This document shows, piece after piece, positions 37,053-44,995 of a stretch of 64,000 bases of DNA (position 1 is the stretch's first letter; every line of letters starts with the position of its first letter). The position numbers were made by a program, and so were the translations under genes. This DNA comes from Acidibrevibacterium fodinaquatile (GTDB lineage: Bacteria > Pseudomonadota > Alphaproteobacteria > Acetobacterales > Acetobacteraceae), in assembly GCF_003352165.1 (NCBI RefSeq), contig NZ_CP029176.1:2983501-3047500 (forward strand). Direction: 5' to 3'. Below the pieces are notes generated by a model. It saw only the letters and a program-made list of their open reading frames with translations, was not told the DNA's origin and searched no databases.

Positions 37053-38276
37053 ATGGAGAAGAATAGCACGGGAACGCCGGAAGCCAGCCTTTTTGATGGA
37101 GAGGGCTGGTTCGACGCGATTGAGGCGGGGGTGCGGGATCGGATCCGCGGGTTCATCGAGAACATGCTGGAGGAGGAGCTGACGACGGCGCTGGGGCGGG
37201 AGCGATATCGCCGTGGTGGCGAGGCAACAGGATATCGCCATGGTGTCCGTCATCGGCAAATCCTCGGCTCGTTCGGCCCGCTCGAGATTACGGTGCCGCG
37301 GGGGCGGATGCCGAAGCCCGGGGGTGGAACGGCGGAATGGCAAAGTGCCACGCTGCCTCGTTATGCCCGGATGACGAAGCAGGTGGAGGCGTTGATTGCG
37401 GCGACCTATCTCGCCGGCACGAACACGCGGCGGGTAAGGCGGGCATTGGGGGCGTTGTTCAAGGGGGCAGTGGGCAAGGACGTGGTCAGCCGCACGTGGA
37501 GAAAGGTCAAGGCGGACTGGGACGGCTGGAACCGGCGGAGCCTGGCCGACGAGGATACCGTCAGGCTGATCCTCGACGGCACGGTGGTGAAGGTCCGGCT
37601 CGACCGGAAAGCGACCAACATCTCGCTGCTGGTCGTTCTCGGCGTCCGCCGCGACGGGCAGAAGGTTTTGCTGGCGGTGAAGAACATGGGTGGCGAGAGC
37701 GAGGCCGCCTGGCGGGCGGTGCTCGATGACCTGATCGCGCGGGGTCTGCGGACGCCGGACCTGTTGCTGATCGATGGCGGTGCCGGCCTCGAACGCGCCC
37801 TGGCCAGCCTTTGGCCCGAGGTGCCGACCCAGCGCTGCACAGTCCACAAGCATCGAAATCTGCTCGCGCACGCTCCCGAGGCGCTGCACGAGGAGATCAC
37901 GGCCGACTACAACGACATGATCTACGCCGATACCAGCGCCGAGGTGATGCGCCGGCGCCGGCTGTTCCTGGCCAAATGGCGCCTGAAATGCCGCGGTGTC
38001 GCCGACAGCCTTGAGGAAGCCGGCGATCGGCTGTTCACCTTCACCCGATTGCCCAAAAGCCAGTGGAAATCGGCAAGAACGACGAATGCGATCGAACGCC
38101 TGCACGAGGAGTTCAAGCGCCGGATCAAAACCCAGACCGTCCTGCCTTCGGCAGAGACCGCGGCGATGCTGTTCTGGTCATTGCTCGCATCCGGGCAGGT
38201 CACCATGCGCAAAGTCGACGGGTGGCAGAGCCTCGGAGAGCCACCCGCCTCAATGCCTCTTGATCTCGTCGCCTGA
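37053..38276 (+). CDS. IS256-family (mutator-type) transposase
   Basis: 407-aa DDE transposase. Catalytic motifs: VRLILDGTVVKVRLDRKATN (D), LLLIDGGAGLERALASLW (D), CTVHKHRNLLAH and TTNAIERLHEEFKRRIKTQT (E). The N-terminus includes LEEELTTALGRERYRR and ATGYRHGVRHR. Appears intact; the only complete gene belonging to the IS256 copy. The right IS end follows 66 bp after the stop. Confidence 0.95.
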   Translation: MEKNSTGTPEASLFDGEGWFDAIEAGVRDRIRGFIENMLEEELTTALGRERYRRGGEATGYRHGVRHRQILGSFGPLEITVPRGRMPKPGGGTAEWQSATLPRYARMTKQVEALIAATYLAGTNTRRVRRALGALFKGAVGKDVVSRTWRKVKADWDGWNRRSLADEDTVRLILDGTVVKVRLDRKATNISLLVVLGVRRDGQKVLLAVKNMGGESEAAWRAVLDDLIARGLRTPDLLLIDGGAGLERALASLWPEVPTQRCTVHKHRNLLAHAPEALHEEITADYNDMIYADTSAEVMRRRRLFLAKWRLKCRGVADSLEEAGDRLFTFTRLPKSQWKSARTTNAIERLHEEFKRRIKTQTVLPSAETAAMLFWSLLASGQVTMRKVDGWQSLGEPPASMPLDLVA

Positions 38277-38350
38277 CCTCGTCATGCTCCCCAAACCGGA
38301 GACGCCGCCAAAGGCAATTTCCACACAAACCGCGACGCCACCACCGACCC

Positions 38351-39545
38351 ACCCTATTACGACAATATCGGCTACGCCGATCTCTCGGATTTCTTCTATG
38401 TCTGGCTGAAGCGTTCGCTTGGCGACGTCTGGCCCGAGCTGTTTCGGCGCCTGACGACACCGAAAGGCGAAGAGCTTGTTGCAACCCCATACCGTCACGG
38501 CGGCAAGGAAGAGGCCGAAGCCTTCTTCATGCAGGGCATGGGCGAGGCGTTGGCGGCGATGCGTAAGGCGGCGACTGATGTAGAACCTCTGGCGATCTAC
38601 TATGCCTTCAAGCAATCCGAGATCGGCGAGGATGGCATCGTCTCGGCCGGCTGGGCATCTTTCCTTCAGGCCGTTGTTGACGCCGGCCTCGCTGTCGACG
38701 GCACATGGCCAGTTCGCACTGAGCGCAGCGCACGTAGCATCGGCATTGGCACTAACGCCCTCGCCTCCTCCATTGTCCTCGTCTGCCGAAAACGGAACAA
38801 AACCGCGCAGACCGTCACCCGCGCCGAATTCATCCGCGCGCTGAAGCGCGAGATGCCCGAAGCGGTGGACAAGATCCGCAAGGCGGGCGTCGGCCCTGTT
38901 GATATGCCGCAATCGGTCATCGGCCCCGGCATGGGCGTGTTCACCCGCTTTGCCCGCGTGCTGGAAGACGACGATTCCGCGATGAGCGTGAAAACCGCGC
39001 TCGCGCTGATCAACCGCGTCTGGGGCGAGATCGAAAACGATCTCGACGCCAATTTCGATCCGGCAACGCAAGTGGCCCTCGCCTGGTTCGCCACCTACGG
39101 TTTTGACGCGCGCGCGTCGGGCGACCTGATCACGCTCGCGAACGCGAAGAACATCCCGGTCGAAACGCTGTTCCGCGCCGGCGTGTTCCAAAATCTCCAC
39201 GGCAAGGCGTGCCTCACCCCACGGAGCGCGGGCGTCCCGCCCGCAAGCGAACGGGATGTCCGCGCTCCCAGCCAGTGGACCATCTGGGAATGCGTGCAGC
39301 GCACCGCCCACGCCCTCCGCGCTGAGGATGGCGGGGCCGAGGCCGCGGCGAAACTCGTGGCCAGCATGGGCCCCAAGGCCGAGGATGCCCGCGCGCTGGC
39401 CTATCGCCTCTATGAAATCGCCTCGCAGAAATCTTGGGCCACCGAGGCGCTGGTCTATAACGAACTCGCCCAGGAATGGGCGCATCTCGAAGATCTCGCG
39501 GCGCGCACCGGCGTGCGCGATCTGTTCGGGGAGGTCACGCGATGA
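38351..39545 (+). pseudogene. DUF1156-type adenine methylase, C-terminal part, split by IS256
   Basis: Continues the methylase from the DPPY motif (PYYDNIGYADLSDFFYVWLK follows the duplication). The downstream DUF1156 region includes GGKEEAEAFFMQGMGEAL, YYAFKQSEIGEDG and GTNALASSIVLVCRKR. A REP palindrome at 39223-39268 is translated as RSAGVPPASERDVRAPS. The stop overlaps the ATPase start (ATGA). Without the N-terminal SAM motif, this part alone cannot be an active methylase. Confidence 0.87.
39223..39268. repeat. REP-like palindrome inside the methylase coding frame
   Basis: GGAGCGCGGGCGTCCCGCCC at the left and TGTCCGCGCTCC at the right form an inverted pair around GCGGGCGTCCCGCCCGC. The same core bounds the RAYT at 32252 and 32892. 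It stays in frame and adds a short Ala/Pro/Ser/Arg-rich linker. Confidence 0.8.
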
Positions 39546-42500
39546 GCGCCGAGAAGGAAACCTTGAGCCGCGTCCAGGGCGCGCTGTATCACCTCCGTCA
39601 AGGCCTCGCGCCGTTCGTCGAGGCGCGGATGAAGGCGCGGCACGGCGCGCAGTGGCTTGCCTATGCCAGCCGCGCCGCCGGCGGCGATCCGCGCGCGCCG
39701 CTCGACGAATATGGCCTCCTGAAAACCATGATCGACCAGTGGCGGGACGTGTTCGATGATGCGTTCGCGCGGGCCGAGAAGCAGCGCGTGCGCAATTTCG
39801 TCTCGACCGCCCTCGAGGCGCGCAACGCGACGGCACATCTCTCGATCCCGATGCAGGATGACGAGGCGCTGCGCTATCTCGATGCCATCCACCACCTGCT
39901 TCGCGCTGTGCGCGCACCAGACGCCGATATCGCCGAAGCCAGGCGGCTCTATGACGACCAGCGCCGCCATGGCCTCGCGGGGAGCGCGGACGTCCCGTCC
40001 GCCACGGCGCCCGCGCCGGTGGGCGCTGGCGAACGCGGGCAGGATACCCGCGCCCCCAGACCGTGGATCGAGGTGGCGCTGCCGCACCCGGACGTGCTCG
40101 CCAACCGCTTCAAGGAAGCCGAGTTCGCGGCGGATCTGTTCGCGGTCGATGCTGGGATCGCCGGCGAGGGCTACGCGACACCGCCCAGCTTCTTCGCGAT
40201 GACGTTTCTCACCGAAGGGCTGAAGCGCGTGTTGGCCTCCGCCCTGAAACGCTTGTCCGGCCAGGGCGGCGACCCGGTGATCGGGCTGCAGACCGCGTTC
40301 GGCGGCGGCAAGACGCACACGATGCTCGCGGTCTATCATCTCGCCCGGCACCTGCGCGACGGCGGCGATCCCGCAACCCTCAGCGGCATGAGCCCACTGG
40401 TCGGGACCGCCGGCGCGACCGCCTGGCCGAAGCCGCAGATTGCCGTGTTCGTCGGTTCGTCGAAGGGCGCGGATGTGTCGCTAACCCTGAAAGACGGGCC
40501 GAAGCTGCACACTCTGTGGGGCTATCTCGCCTGGCGCCTTGCTGGCCCGGCAGGGCTCACGCTGGTCGCTGAAGCCGAAGCGGCGCGCACCAACCCCGGC
40601 TCCGAACTGATGGTGGAGGTGTTCCGCCTGGCGGGGCCGAGCGTGATCCTGCTCGATGAGCTGGTGATGTTCGCCCGGCAACTGGACGATGCGAGGTTCG
40701 AGGCGTTCCTCTCGTTCCTCCAGTCGCTGACCGAGGCGGCGAAGATGGTGCCGGGCGTCCTGGTGATCGGCTCGCTGCCGGAGAGCGACGCCGAGGCCGG
40801 CGGCGCGCGCGGCAAGGAAGCACTGCTGCGGCTGGAGAAAGTGTTCGGGCGCGTGCAGTCCGCCTGGCTGCCGGCCTCGGGCGACGAGACCTATGAAATC
40901 ATCCGCCGCCGGTTGTTCCAACCGCTGGATGCCGACGGCGAGCGGGCGCGGGATGAGACGGTGCGCGCGTTCGCCGATCTTTACCGGAAGAACCCGGCCG
41001 AGTTCCCGCCCGAGGCGCGGGAGGCGCGCTATACGGAGCTGCTACGCCTCTCCTACCCGATCCATCCCGAGCTGTTCGATCGGCTGTCGAAGGACTGGGC
41101 GAGCCTGGAGAAATTCCAGCGCACCCGTGGCGTGCTGCGCTTCATGGCGAACGTGGTGGGCGTGCTGTGGCACCAGCGGGTGCCAGACGCGTTGATCCTG
41201 CCCGCGCGCGTGCCAGTTTCGCACGAGCGGGTGCGCGCGAGCGTGCTCTATCCGCTGGACCCGGCGTTTGGCGCGGTGGTGGACAAGGAGGTGGATGGGG
41301 ATAGCGCGCTGCCGTCGCGGATGGAGGCCAACCCGTCCCGCCGCATCTCCCAGGCGCATGCCGCGACGCGCGCGGCGCGTGCCGTTTTCCTGTGTTCGGC
41401 GCCGCTGGTGGGCCAGCCTAATGCCGGGCTGACCGGGCAAGGCTTGCGGCTGGCCTGCGCCGAGCCGGGCGACCAGTTGGCGATCTTCGGCGAGGCGCTG
41501 CGCGAACTCTCCGAGCGGGCGACTTACCTGTATGAGGAAGCTGGCCGCTATTGGTTCTCCACCCAGCCGACGCTGAACCGCTTGGCCGAGGATCGCGCGA
41601 AGGCGCTGGCGGAGCATGAGGTGGACGAGGCGATCGCGCAGGTGCTGCGCGACGATGGGGCCAGCAAGGACCGGTTCCATCGCGTGTTCGCGGTGCCGGA
41701 CGATCCAACCGCGATCGACGAGGTGCACGCACTGTCGCTGATGATCCTCGGCCCGGCGACGCCGCATGCGGGCAAGGGTGTCGCGAAGTCCGCCGCGACC
41801 GAGGCCGTGACCGACGCGCTGACCCGTTGCCGGGCGTCACAGCGGCGGTTTCGCAACACGCTGCTGTTCGTCGCCGCTGACGAGGCCCTGCTGGGCACGG
41901 CGCGGGAGGCGATGCGGCGGGCGCTGGCGTGGGAGTCGATCGGCGGTGATGCGCGGCAGGACAAGCGTGTGGATAAGCGGCTACAGGATCAACTCACCCA
42001 GGCCCAGCTGGCGGACGCGCATGACAAGGCCAGGAACAGCCGCGAGGGAGCGGTGAAGGCGGTGCGTGGCGCGTGGAGCCACATCCTGTTCCCGATCAAG
42101 ACCGATGGCACCGAGGCTGGCCGCGCGTTCGATCTGGATCATCTTTCGCTGACCGCCAAGGATCGCGCTTGCGTGCCCGCCGCGGTGTACGACAAAGCAA
42201 AGAGCGACGGCATCATCGGCGAGAAGCTCGGCGCCGATGCGCTGTGGCTGCACCTCAAGCCACTCTGGGCGGAGGACAAACCGCATTTGCCGGTGGCCGA
42301 GATCGCGGCGTGGTTCGCGACCTACGTCTATCTGCCGAAGCTGCGAGATCGCGTGGTGCTGGAGGCAGCGATTCGCGATGCCTGTGCCAAGCTCGATCCG
42401 GCCTTCGCCTTCGCCGAGCGCTTCGATGAGGCAACCGGCCGCTATGTCGGGCTTGTCTGGCAGAAGGCGCCGGGCGAGCCGCTACCGCCGACTTCGGTGC

Positions 42501-42883
42501 TCGTGCGCCCCGAGGTGGCGATCGCCCAGTTGCGCCCGGTCGCGACGCCCGCTCGGCCGGCGACGGTCTTGGGCGGCCCGGATGGCCAATCGTACGGGCA
42601 TGACAGGGGATCTCCCGGCACGGATCCTGGTCCGCCCGCCAAGGTGCAGCCGCGTCGGTTCTATGGCTCGGTCGAGATCGACATGGTGCGGCCGGTGAAG
42701 GCGTTCGATGCCATCCTGAACGCGGTCGTCATGGAATTGCAGCGCACCAACTGTGCCAAGGTGACGCTGACCCTGGAAATCGAGGCGACGGCGCCGGACG
42801 GGTTCGCCGAGGCCGATATTGGGGTTGTCCGCGACAACGCCCGCCAGCTCAAGTTCAAGGATGAATCAACGGGATTCGAGTGA
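39542..42883 (+). CDS. DUF499-type AAA+ ATPase with N-terminal HEPN-like (Swt1-type) domain
   Basis: 1113-aa ATPase, the third core component beside helicase and methylase. The N-terminal ~110 residues resemble the Swt1 HEPN domain, with an R-x4-H motif R94...H99 (ARNATAHLS), the RNase signature of HEPN folds. A REP-derived linker follows at about 147-172. Walker A is FGGGKTHT (253-260) and Walker B is VILLDELVMFA. The C-terminus (YGSVEIDMVRPVKAFDAILN) carries the family tail. ATG 39542 overlaps the methylase stop. The gene is intact, unlike its two partners. Confidence 0.88.
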   Translation: MSAEKETLSRVQGALYHLRQGLAPFVEARMKARHGAQWLAYASRAAGGDPRAPLDEYGLLKTMIDQWRDVFDDAFARAEKQRVRNFVSTALEARNATAHLSIPMQDDEALRYLDAIHHLLRAVRAPDADIAEARRLYDDQRRHGLAGSADVPSATAPAPVGAGERGQDTRAPRPWIEVALPHPDVLANRFKEAEFAADLFAVDAGIAGEGYATPPSFFAMTFLTEGLKRVLASALKRLSGQGGDPVIGLQTAFGGGKTHTMLAVYHLARHLRDGGDPATLSGMSPLVGTAGATAWPKPQIAVFVGSSKGADVSLTLKDGPKLHTLWGYLAWRLAGPAGLTLVAEAEAARTNPGSELMVEVFRLAGPSVILLDELVMFARQLDDARFEAFLSFLQSLTEAAKMVPGVLVIGSLPESDAEAGGARGKEALLRLEKVFGRVQSAWLPASGDETYEIIRRRLFQPLDADGERARDETVRAFADLYRKNPAEFPPEAREARYTELLRLSYPIHPELFDRLSKDWASLEKFQRTRGVLRFMANVVGVLWHQRVPDALILPARVPVSHERVRASVLYPLDPAFGAVVDKEVDGDSALPSRMEANPSRRISQAHAATRAARAVFLCSAPLVGQPNAGLTGQGLRLACAEPGDQLAIFGEALRELSERATYLYEEAGRYWFSTQPTLNRLAEDRAKALAEHEVDEAIAQVLRDDGASKDRFHRVFAVPDDPTAIDEVHALSLMILGPATPHAGKGVAKSAATEAVTDALTRCRASQRRFRNTLLFVAADEALLGTAREAMRRALAWESIGGDARQDKRVDKRLQDQLTQAQLADAHDKARNSREGAVKAVRGAWSHILFPIKTDGTEAGRAFDLDHLSLTAKDRACVPAAVYDKAKSDGIIGEKLGADALWLHLKPLWAEDKPHLPVAEIAAWFATYVYLPKLRDRVVLEAAIRDACAKLDPAFAFAERFDEATGRYVGLVWQKAPGEPLPPTSVLVRPEVAIAQLRPVATPARPATVLGGPDGQSYGHDRGSPGTDPGPPAKVQPRRFYGSVEIDMVRPVKAFDAILNAVVMELQRTNCAKVTLTLEIEATAPDGFAEADIGVVRDNARQLKFKDESTGFE
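39981..40056. repeat. Paired REP-like palindromes (REPIN) inside the ATPase coding frame
   Basis: Two inverted REP-like hairpins, GCGGACGTCCCGTCCGC at 39986-40002 and GCGGGCAGGATACCCGC at 40035-40051, bracket a GC-rich core. They are read as GSADVPSATAPAPVGAGERG plus QDTRAP, a linker between the HEPN-like and ATPase domains. Sequence is more diverged than the copies bounding the RAYT. Confidence 0.75.
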
Positions 42884-42890
42884 GCACGCC

Positions 42891-44312
42891 ATGGCCCGCG
42901 CGAAAACCATCACGCCCGAAGCCCTGGCCGCCCTCGGCGCTGAGGCGCTGGCCGAGGTGCTGGTCGCGCACGCCGCGACCGATCCGGCTTTGCGCAAGAA
43001 GCTCGGCATGCTGCTCGCAGGCACCGAGGGGCCAGGCAAGCTCGCCGCTGAGATCGAGAAGCGGATCAAGACCATCGGCCGCTCCCGTTCGTTCGTCGAT
43101 TGGGAGAAACGCAAGCCGCTGGTGCACGAACTCGATCATCTGCGGGCAACGATCGCGACCCGGCTCGCCAAGCAGGACGCGGCGCGGGCGATCGCGCTGC
43201 TGTGGGATTTCATCTTCATTGCGGATGCGGTGATGCAGCGCGTCGGCGACGGCATTGGCGAGGTGGAGGCCGTGTTTGACGCCGCGATGGCGGATCTCGG
43301 CCGGCTCTCGGCCGCAGAGCCGCGGGGGGATGGAAAGGCGCTGGCCCGCCGGGTGCTCGCCTACTGCGAGGGCGATGGCTTCGGTGCGACCGACGCGCTG
43401 ATCCGGCATATGTCGGACGCGCTGGGCGTGGCCGGACGCGCGGAGATTCGCGACGCCACCGAAGCCGCACTGAAAACCGCGCCACGCCCCGAAGGCCCCC
43501 ATGACTGGCACGCGGATGCAAAGCGTCGCCATCTCGCCTTTCGCCTGGCGCTGCTCGCCGATCTTGAGAAGGACGCCGACGCCTTTATCGCCGCCATTCG
43601 CGCCGGCGGGATGGAGAGCACGCACGCGCTGGAGGTCGCCGAGCGCCTGATCGCGGCCAACCGGCCGGCAGAGGCGCTCGACTGGCTCGATGAGCCGCAC
43701 CGGCGCGTCGAGGACGACGACGAATACGGGGACGATGTTGCCGCAACCGATCTTCGGATCGCCGCGCTGGAAGCCCTCGGCCGCAAGGACGAGGCGCAAG
43801 CGGTGCGCTGGCGGCATTTCGAGCGCTTCCTGAGCGCCGGGCATCTGCGGGCCTATCTCAAGCGCCTCCCGGATTTCGAGGATTTCGAGGATTTCGAGGC
43901 GGAGCAGAAGGCGCTCGATATCGCCGCCGCGCACAAGCAGGCCGCGCGAGGGCTGGCGTTTTTCATCGAATGGCGGGCGCTCGACCGCGCCGACCGCCTG
44001 GTGCGCGAGCGGCTGACCGCGCTCGACGGTCGCCTCTACGAGGTGCTGCGCCCGGCCGCGGAAGCCCTCGAGGAGAAGTTCCCCGAAGCGGCCAGCCTGC
44101 TGTACCGTCGCCTGATCGAGAGCGTGCTCGAACGCGGCTCATCGAAGCAGTACCAATACGCCGCGCGCGATCTGCTGTCCTGCGTGCGTCTCGCGCCGCA
44201 CCTGCCGGTGCCGGGATCGATCGAGAGCCACGCGGCGTTTGTCGCGCGGCTGCAGAAGGTGCATGGACGGAAATACGGGTTCTGGGGGTTGATCGAGCAG
44301 AAAGGATTTTGA
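42891..44312 (+). CDS. DUF6880-like protein of the defence-like operon
   Basis: 473 aa from ATG 42891, 7 bp after the ATPase stop. Helix-rich, with TPR-like stretches: FRLALLADLEKDADAFIAAI, EVAERLIAANRPAEALDWL and ARGLAFFIEWRALDRADRLV. The C-terminus SASLLYRRLIESVLERG-like region and LQKVHGRKYGFWGLIEQKGF is the usual DUF6880 end. A tiny tandem repeat encodes DFEDFEDFE about residue 325. No catalytic motif seen. A repeated companion of such loci in my judgement; function unknown. Confidence 0.7.
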   Translation: MARAKTITPEALAALGAEALAEVLVAHAATDPALRKKLGMLLAGTEGPGKLAAEIEKRIKTIGRSRSFVDWEKRKPLVHELDHLRATIATRLAKQDAARAIALLWDFIFIADAVMQRVGDGIGEVEAVFDAAMADLGRLSAAEPRGDGKALARRVLAYCEGDGFGATDALIRHMSDALGVAGRAEIRDATEAALKTAPRPEGPHDWHADAKRRHLAFRLALLADLEKDADAFIAAIRAGGMESTHALEVAERLIAANRPAEALDWLDEPHRRVEDDDEYGDDVAATDLRIAALEALGRKDEAQAVRWRHFERFLSAGHLRAYLKRLPDFEDFEDFEAEQKALDIAAAHKQAARGLAFFIEWRALDRADRLVRERLTALDGRLYEVLRPAAEALEEKFPEAASLLYRRLIESVLERGSSKQYQYAARDLLSCVRLAPHLPVPGSIESHAAFVARLQKVHGRKYGFWGLIEQKGF

Positions 44313-44316
44313 GCCG

Positions 44317-44966
44317 ATGGCCAAGCGCACGACACCGCCGACCGCAAGCGATGATGAGGTGCGCGCCTTGCTCGCGCGCACTCACTGCCCGGTGCCGTTC
44401 CACGCCGTGCGCACGCGCTTCCTCGGCAACATCGCCTCGCCCGATATGCAAAGCTCGCCGATGGAGATGGTCAAGGCGCTGTGGGGCGGCGAATTGCCGA
44501 CCTTCGAGTCCATTGACGACGCCAACGAACCATCGGCGCGCTGGTGATGGGCCTGTGGAACCGGCTCACGCGGCATCAGGAACGCTCGGCACCATTCCGA
44601 CTGGTGCGCATGGAGGTTCCGGCCACGCGCGACGGGCTGGCGACCCTCGCCCGGCTGCGGCGTGAGGAGCTGGAGGGCTTCGTCGAAGGGCTTTTCGGCG
44701 ACAAGGAAAGCCTCGACCTGCCGGAACGGGCACACAAGGCGCTTGGCACCCTGGCGGAGATCCGCGCGATGCTGGAGGGGGCTCAGGTCTTGGCCGAGGA
44801 CATGACCAAGCCGGCCGCCTCTGACCAAATCGCCGTCACAATCGGACATTTCCGCGAACTGACCCGCATTGCCGAGCACGAGATCCACGAGGCCGTGCTC
44901 TCCTGCACCCGCGCGCGCCGGCAGATGCTGGCGGCATGGCCGGCGCGCCGCCCAACGCTGCACTGA
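44317..44966 (+). pseudogene. Hypothetical gene broken by a single-base frameshift
   Basis: Two overlapping frames read as one protein: 44317-44547 (MAKRTTPPTASDDEVRALLA ... TFESIDDANE) and, one base shifted, IGALVMGLWNRLTRHQERSA to the stop at 44964. The switch is at GCCAACGAACCATCGG near 44525-44535, where one base seems lost. The restored protein would have about 215 aa. Family not recognised. Lies 4 bp after the DUF6880-like gene and before recD2, so it was part of the operon. A sequencing error is also possible. Confidence 0.6.
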
Positions 44967-44995
44967 CCGCGCCGGGCTGACAGCGGCTTGCGTCC

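Larger units (their letters stand above)
33254..38342 (+). mobile_element. IS256-family element, itself invaded by other elements
   Basis: Left end GGTGGCGTCGTGAAGTGTGT at 33254. The right end read inward is GGTGGCGTCGCGGTTTGTGT from 38342. The target duplication is ACCGACCC (33246-33253 and 38343-38350), 8 bp as usual for IS256. An uninvaded copy would be about 1.4 kb. Here about 3.7 kb of foreign DNA lies between the left end and the transposase: a seven-fold tandem repeat and an IS110 split by an IS3. It interrupts the methylase exactly in its DPPY motif. Confidence 0.9.
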
